A DNA stretch of 64,000 nucleotides from Bradyrhizobium septentrionale. Its GTDB lineage: Bacteria; Pseudomonadota; Alphaproteobacteria; Rhizobiales; Xanthobacteraceae. Below the pieces are notes generated by a model. It searched no databases. It saw nothing but the letters and a program-made list of their open reading frames with translations, and was not told where the DNA came from. This document shows, piece after piece, positions 1 through 8,515 of this stretch; the first letter of the stretch is position 1, and every line of letters starts with the position of its first letter. The stretch spans positions 496,001 through 560,000 of the forward strand of contig NZ_CP088285.1 in NCBI RefSeq assembly GCF_011516645.4. Direction: 5' to 3'. A program made the position numbers and the translations under genes.

Positions 1-808
1 AGGCCAGGAAATTGTTCAGATCCCGGTTCGTCTGAAAGCCGAGCAGATCGTACTTCAGCATCGACGTCATCAGTTCGCGATGGTGTGGTACGCGCTCTAT
101 CATGTCAGGCGCCGGCCATGGCGTATGTAGGAAAAAGCCGGTTGGCCGCTCAATGCCGAGCTTATGCAGATCGGCACCGAGCGGAAGCAAATGATAATCA
201 TGCACCCAGAATGCGTCCCGATCCCGCAAATCGAACGCCGCACGTGCCATAAAGTCGTTGATCTTTCGATAGCTGCCATAATCCTCTTCCGAGCCCGACA
301 TCCGGTCCGGTAGGGAGTGCAATGCCGGCCACAACGTCGAATTCGAAAAACCTCGATAATAGCCAGGATAGTCGGCGGCGGGCAGATCGAGCCTCGCCAC
401 ATCGCCTGCACCGGTCTTCACGAGCGGGAGGGGCTGCTCGGTCCCGTCGCCGCGCTTCTCCGAGGAGCCCATCCAGACCGCGCCGGAACGTTCCACAACC
501 GGCTCGAGGGCCGCGGCAAGCCCGCCGGTCTGGGGCTTATTGGGGTCGAAGGGCGCAACGCGGTTCGAAACGACAACAAGCTTCATGTCGGGTTGCTGGT
601 TTACCGTATCGAGGCGATCCTCCACGTCAACCGAGACAACAGCATGGGAAGGACCTGCATCGGCTTGTTGCTCCCGCTCAAAGCTCGCTTGATGCGGGGG
701 CGAGTGTACTTGTGAGTTGGCCTGTGCGCTCACTTCTTTCGACTGTTCCTGCAGCAGGATACTGTAAGACTCCATAAAGCTTTCTGTGTGCCATGGGTCG
801 ATATTCAT
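1..808 (-). CDS. otsA: Trehalose-6-phosphate synthase, N-terminal part (runs off the left edge)
   Basis: OtsA (glycosyltransferase family 20) joins UDP-glucose and glucose-6-phosphate in the cytoplasm, the first step of trehalose synthesis. The frame is open from the ATG at 808 to the window edge. It shows the family N-terminus MKLVVVSNRV, the TGGLAAAL donor-site loop and the WVHDYHLLPLG motif. The usual OtsA start would be the Met at 586, which has no visible ribosome site. The upstream ATG at 808 has ACGAGG about 10 bases before it, so I take 808. This adds a 74-residue, Gln/Ser/His-rich, probably disordered extension that OtsA normally lacks. Family assignment is secure; the start is less sure. 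An IS256 begins 70 bases upstream and may have altered its promoter. Confidence 0.9.
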   Translation of the reverse strand, partial: MNIDPWHTESFMESYSILLQEQSKEVSAQANSQVHSPPHQASFEREQQADAGPSHAVVSVDVEDRLDTVNQQPDMKLVVVSNRVAPFDPNKPQTGGLAAALEPVVERSGAVWMGSSEKRGDGTEQPLPLVKTGAGDVARLDLPAADYPGYYRGFSNSTLWPALHSLPDRMSGSEEDYGSYRKINDFMARAAFDLRDRDAFWVHDYHLLPLGADLHKLGIERPTGFFLHTPWPAPDMIERVPHHRELMTSMLKYDLLGFQTNRDLNNFLA

Positions 809-877
809 CGCGTTGCCTCGTTGAATAGCGCTCTCTTAGTGCTTTGTATCTAATAATACTTTGATATCTAACCCAGC

Positions 878-2294
878 GAGCTATCGCCAAATTTTGGTGA
901 CGGCGCGGCCGGTCAGGCGGCGGCGGTTATGGGCTGACGGTCAGTCGGTTGGGCGATGACCTCGATCCCGTCGTTGAATGTCACACCGAGAACGAGTTTT
1001 GGCAACTGGTTGTGGCCATCGAGACGACGCCAGCTTTTCTGCGCGGCCTCAAGCAGTTTGAAGACCATCGCGAGCGCCGTTCTGTTGGACAGGCAGCCCT
1101 TCGATCGGATCGTGCGGTGGCGCACGGTAGCGAAGGTGCTTTCAATGGGATTGGTGGTCCGCAGGTGTTTCCAGTGTTCGGCCGGGAAGTCGTAGAACGC
1201 CAGTAGCGTGTCCCGATCCTTGCTCAGGCAGTCGGCCGCCTTCTCGTATTTGGGCGTGTAGCTCTCGATGAAGGCGTCGAACGCCAGCTCGGCGGCGGCC
1301 TTGGTTTCGGCCATCCAGATCTCCTGCAACGCGCGTTTGGCTTTAGGCTGCTGGCTCTTCGGCAACTTGGCGATCACGTTGGCGGTCTTGTGTACCCAGC
1401 AGCGCTGCTCGCGCGTTTTCGGCCAGACCTCGCCGGCGGCCTTCCAGAACCCGAGCGCGCCGTCGGCGATGGTGAGCCGCGGCGGCACGCCGAGCCCGCG
1501 CCGCTTCAGGTCGAGCAGCAGATCGCGCCAGTCCTGCGCGCTCTCGCGGGCGCCATCGGTGAAGCCGACCAGTTCCTTGCGGCCCTCCGGCGTCGCGCCG
1601 ATCAGCACCAGGATGCACTGCTTTTCGTCTTCGAGGCGTGCTTGGAGATGGATGCCATCGGCCCAGATGTAGACGTAGCGCTTCGCCGACAGATCGCGCC
1701 TCTGCCACGCGGTGTGTTCGTCAAGCCAACCGTCCTTCAGACGGCCGATGGCGGATGCCGACAACCCGGCAGCATTCTTGCCGAGCAGCGCCGCCAGAGC
1801 CTCGGAGAAGTCGCCGGTGGAGATACCCTTCAGGTAAAGGATCGGCAGCAGCGTCTCGATCGATTTCGAGCGGCGCATGTAGGGCGGCAGGATCGACGGA
1901 GAGAACCGGATGCGGTCGGGATCGGTAGCCTCCGCCTCGCGATCGCGGACACGCGGCTGGCGGACGCCGACCGGACCGATACCGGTCATCACCTCGCGTT
2001 CCGGCAGGTGACCGTGGCGCACGACGCGCTGGTGGCCGTCCGCAGTCTTCAAATCGGCATGCTTGCCGAGAAAGTCCGCGACCTCGGCCTCGACCGCCTG
2101 GGCCAACAGAGCACGCGCCCCATTGCGCAAGATTTCGGTGAGTTGATCGTCGACGTTTCCTGGCTGAATCAACTTGATGATGTTATCTTTGGACACGGCA
2201 TATCGCTCCTTCGGTCGAGAAGTGGAGGCGTCAAGCACCCCCACGATATGCCGCCTTCCCGATTCCCGCCGTCACCAACTTTCAGCGATAGCTC
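878..2294 (-). mobile_element. IS256-family insertion sequence, complete
   Basis: The ends are inverted repeats of about 28 bases. Left is GAGCTATCGCCAAATTTTGG from 878; right, read on the minus strand from 2294, is GAGCTATCGCTGAAAGTTGG. Both continue TGACGGCG. The element is flanked by a perfect 9-bp duplication TAACCCAGC at 869-877 and 2295-2303, in line with the 8-9 bp that IS256 elements make. Intact ends, intact transposase and intact target duplication point to a recent insertion. It lies in the upstream region of otsA. Confidence 0.93.
913..2196 (-). CDS. IS256-family (mutator type) transposase
   Basis: DDE transposase that cuts and joins the IS256 ends. The acidic residues lie in YIWADGIHLQ, LTIADGALGFW and NPIESTFATVRHRT, the usual D-D-E contexts of the family. 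Length is about 427 residues, normal for IS256. I prefer the GTG at 2196 (product begins with SKDNIIKLIQ) because AAGGAG lies 9 bases upstream; the frame is open further, to an ATG at 2244. No frameshift is visible, so the enzyme is probably active. Confidence 0.92.
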   Translation of the reverse strand: MSKDNIIKLIQPGNVDDQLTEILRNGARALLAQAVEAEVADFLGKHADLKTADGHQRVVRHGHLPEREVMTGIGPVGVRQPRVRDREAEATDPDRIRFSPSILPPYMRRSKSIETLLPILYLKGISTGDFSEALAALLGKNAAGLSASAIGRLKDGWLDEHTAWQRRDLSAKRYVYIWADGIHLQARLEDEKQCILVLIGATPEGRKELVGFTDGARESAQDWRDLLLDLKRRGLGVPPRLTIADGALGFWKAAGEVWPKTREQRCWVHKTANVIAKLPKSQQPKAKRALQEIWMAETKAAAELAFDAFIESYTPKYEKAADCLSKDRDTLLAFYDFPAEHWKHLRTTNPIESTFATVRHRTIRSKGCLSNRTALAMVFKLLEAAQKSWRRLDGHNQLPKLVLGVTFNDGIEVIAQPTDRQPITAAA

Positions 2295-2358
2295 TAACCC
2301 AGCTTTCGAGAAGCTGACGAGCCCCGCGGTCGGCTACAGCGACAACCACCATACCCTT

Positions 2359-2712
2359 TTAGTAGAAGGAAAAAAACGGCCCCAGAGCGGTACGAGCCGG
2401 GGCCGTTGGAGTATTTGTGTTGAATGCGGGATCGGACCGCAGATGATCGAGGTCGTCGGCGTCCTCGTAGCCGCAGCAGATCGCGAACATGCGCGCGCGG
2501 AACATATCGACAAGGCTGTGCACGACCCGCGTCGGATCGCGCCGATCCGGGAACACCCGGGCCAAATTGTCGGCCAAGCCGAGACGCCGCTCGGCCATCG
2601 CCAGAAGCATCACGCCCCCGTTCGAGGTCAGCCGACCGCCATCGAAGGCAGCTGTGACTTTCTTGGCGTGAACGGCTGGAAACGAGAAGGGCAGAATCGT
2701 ATCGTCGGTCAT
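2359..2712 (-). pseudogene. IS1380 transposase, truncated
   Basis: It starts MTDDTILPFSFPAVHAKK like the 447-residue transposases elsewhere in the window and is the same up to LRSDPAF, about residue 98. It then runs into foreign sequence for some 19 codons before a stop at 2359. The missing part holds the catalytic residues. Not functional. Confidence 0.9.
2370..2407 (-). terminator. Rho-independent terminator on the minus strand
   Basis: On the minus strand AACGGCCCC (2407-2399) can pair with GGGGCCGTT (2383-2375), followed directly by a run of T. This is a strong intrinsic terminator reading towards otsA. The gene it served would lie at higher coordinates but has been replaced by the IS1380 remnant, so the terminator is an orphan. 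Confidence 0.75.
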
Positions 2713-2836
2713 GGCGGGCGTGGCGTTCGCGGTTGAGGTGATGGGGTTGGCTTTGCAACCGAATCCTACGCCGCATCAGCGCTTTACACCACGCTCGCCA
2801 GCCTCTCAGGCGCACTCTGACGAATAAGACGGGCTA
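2420..2836 (-). mobile_element. IS1380-family remnant (5' end only)
   Basis: This stretch matches the start side of the complete IS1380 copies at 20.9-24.3 kb: terminal repeat ending GACGGGCTA at about 2836, leader, and the first roughly 98 codons of the transposase. Identity stops at about 2420, where unrelated sequence with the orphan terminator begins. The 3' two thirds and the other end are missing, so it cannot move by itself. The break probably marks an IS-linked deletion. Confidence 0.88.
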
Positions 2837-3117
2837 GCACCGCAAACGACACGCCGACCGGCATGTCTATTTCAGAGGGCTTTTGGTTTTCTTATCATCT
2901 GCGCGACTAGAGAAGTCCCAACAACAGCAGGCCCCGCTCGCTGAATCTGGCTCGATACCATTTAATCAACATGTTCACAGTTGGTCGGCGGAACACCTAC
3001 TTCATTGGCCTTTAAGTATTGCCGCAGCGAGTAGCTTTCGCGCTCAGAATTCAGCGCTTTTAGCGTTCATAAAACAGCCATTCTTCGAACAGTTTACTCA
3101 CAAGCGAGCATAAAAAC
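2837..3117. other. Intergenic, no clear gene
   Basis: AT-richer stretch between the IS1380 remnant and the recombinase gene. One open frame of 76 codons (2883-3113, plus) exists, but its product is low-complexity and I recognise nothing in it. It may hold the recombinase promoter and the recombination site. Confidence 0.35.
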
Positions 3118-3744
3118 ATGGCAAAATCCGCATCTAGAATCACGTCGTCAGCCATCGAAAAACGAACAGTTCGAACGCCGCTTCGGCGAAAGAACGCTGA
3201 GCTACGAACGCGCGAGTATTTGACTGACGATGAAGTGCAGCGCCTAACGCAGGCTGCCAAGGCCAATCGCCACGGCCATCGTGACGCAACCATAATCCTC
3301 GTGGCCTACCGGCATGGCTTTCGGGCATCAGAATTGACCGATCTACGCTGGGATCAGATCGAATTCACCTCCGCTTCGCTGCACGTGAGACGGGTAAAGC
3401 AGGGGACGCCGAGCACGCACCCGATCCTCGGCGACGAACTACGCGCCCTTCGCAGGCTTCGGCGCGAGCAAGAACCGAAGTCGCCATTCGTATTCACGTC
3501 CGAGCGCGGCACTCCGTTTACTACAGCTGGCTTCGCTCGGATGGTCGAACGGGCTGGGATCGAAGCCAAGTTGGGCTTTAAGGCCCATCCGCACATGCTG
3601 CGACACGCTTGCGGTTACGCTCTCGCCAACAAGGGCCACGACACACGCGCGCTACAAGCCTACCTCGGACACAAAAACATCCAACACACCGTGCGCTATA
3701 CCGAATTGTCCCCTACTCGCTTCAAGGACTTTTGGCGGCGCTAG
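3118..3744 (+). CDS. Short tyrosine recombinase (integrase catalytic domain only)
   Basis: Site-specific DNA recombinase of the phage-integrase family. At 208 residues it has only the catalytic domain, like the FimB/FimE invertases and some plasmid resolvases, with no SAM-like core-binding domain. Catalytic residues can be placed: Arg69 in HGFRASELTDLRW, Lys94 in RRVKQGTPS, His159 and Arg162 in HPHMLRHACG, His185 in YLGHKNIQHT and the nucleophile Tyr194 in RYTEL. It stands alone on the plus strand, with no excisionase beside it. It could invert or resolve a nearby segment; the substrate cannot be told from sequence. Confidence 0.88.
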   Translation: MAKSASRITSSAIEKRTVRTPLRRKNAELRTREYLTDDEVQRLTQAAKANRHGHRDATIILVAYRHGFRASELTDLRWDQIEFTSASLHVRRVKQGTPSTHPILGDELRALRRLRREQEPKSPFVFTSERGTPFTTAGFARMVERAGIEAKLGFKAHPHMLRHACGYALANKGHDTRALQAYLGHKNIQHTVRYTELSPTRFKDFWRR

Positions 3745-4164
3745 GCAAGCGCACCAGTGGCTCTTAGTAACGCTCGGCCACAGGCAGACATCGGAACGAT
3801 CTTGTGGTCGCCTCAAGGTCAGGAAGCGCGGCGTATGCGACAGAAGCCGACCTCGCTATCCGCCGATAGTAAATGAACGCGGCCAAGAAACAACGGGAAC
3901 TAAGCGCATCGGCCGACCTTAAATTCACGCGGATTTCGACACGTCGGACCGCCTCGTGAAGACGTTGACGCTGCGCACGATAGCTTTGTTGCAATAAGTT
4001 TTCGTGGTCATGAGACGGGTTTCAAATAATCTGTTCGACGCTACGACACTAAGCCGCCAAACTTGCTGTGCAGTTCCAGAGTCTCGAGGTGAACGAACTC
4101 TTCCACCTCTGTCCGGGTCTCGGCCTCAGTCAAATCCGACGCCAAATGCCCGCGCTGCTTAGCG
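3745..4164. other. Intergenic with possible gene scraps
   Basis: No convincing gene. On the minus strand a 76-codon frame (3764-3994) has no recognisable product. Between about 4033 and 4160 (minus) a frame without an ATG encodes an acidic helix-like peptide containing ASDLTEAETRTEVEEFVHLE; it begins just after the stop of the 343-residue gene. It may be a small gene with a TTG start or the end of an eroded one. Confidence 0.3.
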
Positions 4165-5196
4165 TTACATTTCTGGATCTGAAATGCGGGTCAGCATCTT
4201 CACGTGCGGTCCCGCCCGTTTGAAGATCGGCTCCCAAAAGGCATAGGCCTTCTCGGCGAAACTCGCGCTTATGCTGAACTTCGTGAGCGCTCCCCGATAT
4301 GCGGCCTGTCGTCGGCAGCCTTGCCCCTCGACAAGGTGCCAGATGAATTGAGCGACCTGGCGCGCGTACGTGCTCGGACGACCTCGGTGGTTGGGTACGA
4401 TCTCAAGCCGCATGGTCCCGGTGTCGCGCGTCTCCGGTTCGGTGATATTGGCAAGCCAGTTGAAGATTGATGGATCAATGCTCGCGGCATAGCCGTCGCG
4501 CTTGAGCTGCTGATTGATCATAGAGAACGCGCTGGCGGCTTCTCTGAAGCATTCGCTCAGGATGAAGTTCGCCTGATTCTCCAGCTTGCCGCTCCGAAGA
4601 TCGTCCAGCAATCTGACCGCCTCGTCAGTGAGCCGCCGCATGTATCGCGGTTGTGGCTGCCCTGCGCTGTCGGTTGGTTCCTTCTGCACAATCAATTCGA
4701 CCGCATCCGCGCGCAACTCCGTTGCGGCTTCTTTGAGAACGGTCAAAAAATTGCTTTCAACACTGAAACCGCCGATGTCATTCGACGCCGCTTCGCCTCC
4801 GACCCGTGTTTCTACGAGGTCCTTTGCATGGTCCAACGCAGCGTTCAGGCTGGTTTTGATGTTTTCAAAAGCGCTATTTTGATAGTCCTTGGGAATCTTC
4901 ACCATCATCTCGGTGGTAGTGTCGGAATCTAGGAGTCCGTCCTTTCGAGACGCCGCCGCATTCCGAGATTCAAGCACCGCCACGGGACTCGGGGCCGTCG
5001 CTTGCCTTCCAAGGATTGTTTGATCAGACGTCTTGTCGCCTGTGTGCTCCGATCGCGGATTGGAAGCAGCAATCCCGCTGGACAACACAAACAGGCCATC
5101 GTCAACCGCTCGGCTCGCCGCCGCGGTAAGCTCCACCAGCGAGCGTCGCGCACAGCGCGTATGGCTAGCACGCCGCCTTTTTTGCGTGTGGCTCAT
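4165..5196 (-). CDS. Unknown protein linked to a ParA-like ATPase
   Basis: 343 residues, not recognised. The first ~40 residues are basic (KRRRASHTRCARR). The middle, about residues 100-170, is predicted helical with a faint phasin-like look (AFENIKTSLNAALDHAKDL). The C-terminus has a basic, aromatic segment. It starts 3 bases after the ParA-like gene's stop, so the two are almost certainly one transcript. In partition operons the gene after parA usually encodes a DNA-binding partner, but no helix-turn-helix or ribbon motif is evident here, so this role is only inferred from position. Confidence 0.6.
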   Translation of the reverse strand: MSHTQKRRRASHTRCARRSLVELTAAASRAVDDGLFVLSSGIAASNPRSEHTGDKTSDQTILGRQATAPSPVAVLESRNAAASRKDGLLDSDTTTEMMVKIPKDYQNSAFENIKTSLNAALDHAKDLVETRVGGEAASNDIGGFSVESNFLTVLKEAATELRADAVELIVQKEPTDSAGQPQPRYMRRLTDEAVRLLDDLRSGKLENQANFILSECFREAASAFSMINQQLKRDGYAASIDPSIFNWLANITEPETRDTGTMRLEIVPNHRGRPSTYARQVAQFIWHLVEGQGCRRQAAYRGALTKFSISASFAEKAYAFWEPIFKRAGPHVKMLTRISDPEM

Positions 5197-5199
5197 GAT

Positions 5200-5826
5200 C
5201 TAACGACCCTCGACAAGCTTTTTCAAGACCCAGCGCCACAGCTCACGAACTTCCTCCGAGGCTCTTCCCTCTTGTGCAAACTCGGTCACGCCTAATCCTG
5301 CCCCAAGCGCGTCCTGGTGGTCATTGCGCTGTCCGACATAGGGAAGCGCAAGCACCCCGAGCGAATTGAGCGACGTTGCAGCTTCACTCAAGCGGCAGCC
5401 CCGCGGTGGCGTCTGATTGAGGACGAAAGCAAATCGGCGGTTGAGCCTACGAATAGCAATCAGCGTCGGTATCGCAGCTTCGATGTCCGCCGGACTCGGA
5501 CGCACCGGGATCAGGCAAAGATCCGCCCTCGCGATGGCGCGCATAGCCAGTCCATTGTTCGTGGCGGCGGTATCGATGACCGTAAGCCAGATCCCCTCAG
5601 CTTTAAGGGGGACGAGCGCGCCTTCTATTTCGGCGGGATCCGCGATCCGAACGACCCGCGGATAGGGATGGCCGCGCCGCTCTTTCCATTTTGAAATCGT
5701 GCCCTGTGGATCCGCCTCGACAATTGCGACGCGCTCCCCGTTCCCCATCGCTTCGACTGCGATTCCGACCGCCAGCGTGCTCTTGCCGCTTCCGCCTTTT
5801 TGGGTGACCAGAGCAAGGACATACAT
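5200..5826 (-). CDS. ParA/MinD-family ATPase, short orphan type
   Basis: Cytoplasmic P-loop ATPase of the partition family, 208 residues. It has the deviant Walker A box QKGGSGKST at residues 9-17 with the signature lysine, the VEADPQGT switch I region and the Walker B-like VIDTAATNN. It lacks the N-terminal DNA-binding domain of larger ParA proteins, like VirC1 and the ParF type. The ATG follows AGGAG with no spacer, which is unusual, but it is the first Met of the frame and gives the family N-terminus. It leads a two-gene operon with the 343-residue unknown protein. Likely role: segregation or positioning of the replicon or a transfer complex. Confidence 0.85.
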   Translation of the reverse strand: MYVLALVTQKGGSGKSTLAVGIAVEAMGNGERVAIVEADPQGTISKWKERRGHPYPRVVRIADPAEIEGALVPLKAEGIWLTVIDTAATNNGLAMRAIARADLCLIPVRPSPADIEAAIPTLIAIRRLNRRFAFVLNQTPPRGCRLSEAATSLNSLGVLALPYVGQRNDHQDALGAGLGVTEFAQEGRASEEVRELWRWVLKKLVEGR

Positions 5827-6046
5827 CTCCTGCGCGTCCCGGATGACAACGACATGAAACGAATCGTCGAAAAAATTGAGCTTGCCAAAAACCTACCACT
5901 CCCCATCGTGAATCGCATCAAGAGCGAGCGTGGAACTCACAACCAAATCAAAGCCCAGCCACTAACGATATACCGCGCTATACGTCCGCCAACGCCGGTC
6001 CATACATTGGGCCACTCGCGGACATGCCACGGCCAAGCCCGAGCGT

Positions 6047-6178
6047 TTAAAGATGGCGCAAGGCTCGCTCGGCGTCATCCTGTTGCGCCTGCGGATAGCC
6101 GAAATAAACGAGCACGCGATCGCCCATGTATTTGCCGCCAAAGCGGCGCACGCTAACGAGAACGTACGCGCGCTGATA
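6047..6178 (-). pseudogene. Scrap of a class III adenylate/guanylate cyclase
   Basis: Forty-odd codons contain RFGGKYMGDRVLVYFGYPQ followed by QDDAERALRHL. This matches the metal-binding and catalytic stretch of the large cyclases common in Bradyrhizobium relatives, whose usual form is KYMGDGVLVYFGYPQAHEDDAERA. No open frame continues on either side. It is a fragment and cannot be active. Confidence 0.7.
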
Positions 6179-6444
6179 TCCATGATGGCCCGGAGCACCA
6201 CACGCTCCGATCAGAGGCCGGATACATTGATGCAAGACCGCTCATCGCCAGCTCGACCAAGTCTTCTTGCAACGCGCGGCCGGACCATACATTCGGGGTC
6301 AGACTCGGAAGTTGGATCGTCCGTTTGCCAAGTCCGCTTTACCCCAGCGAACGGACATCGCCAGACTGTCGCGGTTGATCCGGTTGGGGCCAAAGGCGGA
6401 CATTAGCTCCGTTGCATCTCCCGCGAGTTATTGGTCGGGTACGC
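6179..6444. other. Intergenic debris
   Basis: Between the cyclase scrap and the DUF2235 pseudogene. Short minus-strand frames exist, for example one reading SGRALQEDLVELAMSGLASM, but none has a start, a ribosome site or a recognisable family. 5827-6046, on the other side of the scrap, is likewise empty apart from the upstream region of the ParA-like gene. Confidence 0.4.
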
Positions 6445-7758
6445 CTACACGAGGATCGTCAGCCCGGACGGAAGTTTGCAATTGGCTGGGATCAACTTTT
6501 TTTTGCGCTTTGCCCACTCGACAAGATTGGTCGGGCGATACGCCGGATCAGCGCGCCATCGCTCGAACACGCTGGCGTCGATCGTCTCGTTCACCTTAAT
6601 GTGGGTCCCGTTTTCCCGAACATCCGGCTCTCCGCCGATTGTGCGATAAAGAGGCGCATAAACCATGGCGTACAATCCCTCGACGAACGAGTGATAAGAA
6701 TCAATGATCCGTGCTTTAAGAGCCTCTCCATCCAAAGTAACCTCCGAACGGAACGAAAGCCCATGGGCTTCCGCCTTCTGCATCATCCAGCGCAACGGAG
6801 CCTGAGCAAGAAAATCGCCCTGATAGCCGCCCCCGACGTTAGCATGCGCACCCACGAACCAGCGTTGCTCAACGTTGGATAGTTGGCGCGGCTGCGCGAT
6901 CTTCGCGTTAGGATCTTTTGGGGTGACGAACGGTCCAAAGTGTGGGAGCGAAGTCGCTGCGATGCTCATCGATCGCAAGTGCGTGATAGCCGTTTAGGAT
7001 TGGGACAAATAATCCTGTCTGGAGATAATCGAATTGCGAGCGGCTAATGTGCGGAATATTGCCAGCCGCCAAGCCTACCGAACCGACAGTATCCCATACG
7101 CCGACGAGCTTAACTTTGGTGGGCTGAGAGTATTTGAGTAACCACTTTTCTTGGTCTGTCAGCTTGCTTGTTTCTCCCGACGCCTCCCTATCCTTCAACG
7201 TCCAGATGCTTTCCTCATTTCCCTTTTTGTAACGATCAAAAAGTTCGGTTAGGCCGACAGGTGAGCCTGCTTTCAGGATGCCTTCGAGCGCGATCAATCC
7301 AGCCAAGCTTCTGGCTGTAAATGCGCCCCGGCTGAAACCGAAACGAATATCTCGTCGCCGTCATTGTAGTTTTCGATAAGCCACTCGTAAGCCAGACGGA
7401 TGTTCTCATCGAGCCCTTGGCCGAAAACACCGCCCAAGAAACCGTTGACCCCGACCTCGTAGTAGACGAGCTGAGGTTTGCCATCCTTGCCCTTCGCGGC
7501 ACACAGCGCCCGCATGCGCCAGACATTCGTATTGCTGTTAACGCTGTTCCATGTGCCATCGAGAAAGATCGCGAGCCGCTTCTGCTGTTGCTCTGCGCCT
7601 GCAAAGTTCGGCTGGCCGCCACTTTTCTCCGTAGGGCGCACCCAGATCCAGGCGATGGCCACGATAGCAAGAGCGACGGCGATCGAGTGCGCAATTCGCT
7701 CGATAAGACGCCAAATTTTCCAATGTGAAATCCGGACAATCAATCGCCAAACTGACAT
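6445..7758 (-). pseudogene. DUF2235 (alpha/beta hydrolase, Tle1-like) gene with two frameshifts
   Basis: Three overlapping minus-strand frames make one DUF2235 protein of about 435 residues. The N-terminus has a membrane segment (HSIAVALAIVAIAWIWV), then the FLDGTWN start of the domain. The nucleophile elbow GFSRGAFTARSLAGL is out of frame at about 7345, where GTTTC replaces the expected GTTTTC (one base lost). The late motif WFVGAHANVGGGY is reached after a second one-base shift at about 6930. Family members include type VI phospholipase effectors, but a membrane-anchored form outside such a cluster may do something else. Either a dead gene or two sequencing errors. Confidence 0.82.
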
Positions 7759-7873
7759 AGCGTGGCTCTCCCCCCGTGTGTGCCGCCGGGCGAATCAACA
7801 GCTGCCCGCTATCTTGCAGAGAATAAGCTGTCTTCTGATTCGATGCCCGTCTTGCGTTTAAATAGTGTGCCTT

Positions 7874-8515
7874 CTACGTTAGCGGGTCCTTACGTGCCTG
7901 GCCTCTATCCAGATTTAGCGAGGCCGTGTCGTCGAGTTTTTCCATGGGGGATTTGCGTCGGAGAATGCCACGCCGACAAACTACTGGCCGCAAGGCGATT
8001 TGCAGAGACCGGAGTTGTGGCGCGTGCCACATGGCGGATGGCTTCTCGTGGCGTGCGCCAATGCCGCGCAAGGGCGCGCGGTCTGCTTCAAGCGTTGCTG
8101 AAGACCCTCCTTCCTTTCCCTTCCCGGAGGTATATGGTGGTAGTGTTACTTGGAGGAACCACAGCAAGGTCAGCGTCTGGTCCCATTGCCCTAGATGACG
8201 GGTGTCTTCGACGAGCACCCCGTCGCGCTGCCAGTCCTCGAACCACTGATCGGGCTCCGCCTCCTCGGGGCTCGACAGCCCCTCGCCGGCGCGGACGCGC
8301 GCGCTATAGGAATCGGCCGGTAGAGGCATGCCCGGTCTGATCCAGCCCTTCGCCTGGCGGAGACGCGCCGATCGGGCGCTGTAGCGGACCTTGCCCCCTT
8401 CCGAGACGACGAAGGCGCAAAGTTCGCGCGAGAAGGTCGCGAACCGCGAGCCGGTGGAAACGTAGCGCCCGCAGGGCTCGGCCTTGAGGCGGTCCGGACG
8501 GCGCGGCTCCGTGAC
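7874..8515 (-). pseudogene. Unrecognised gene remnant after the HNH gene
   Basis: An open minus-strand frame follows the HNH gene's stop codon directly and in the same phase, without a start codon near its beginning; the first ATG is at 8329. The product has a protein-like part (FATFSRELCAFVVSEGGKV, then GQWDQTLTLLWFL) and then turns low-complexity. I do not recognise a family. It may be the 3' part of a gene joined here by a deletion. Confidence 0.4.

Noticed and set aside
1390..2736. 448-codon plus-strand frame running across IS256 into the IS1380 remnant
   Set aside because: It crosses two unrelated elements antisense to their transposases; chance open frame.
4165..5196. Phasin (polyhydroxyalkanoate granule protein) call for the 343-residue gene
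   Set aside because: Only a faint helical resemblance over ~60 residues; context with a ParA-like gene does not support it.
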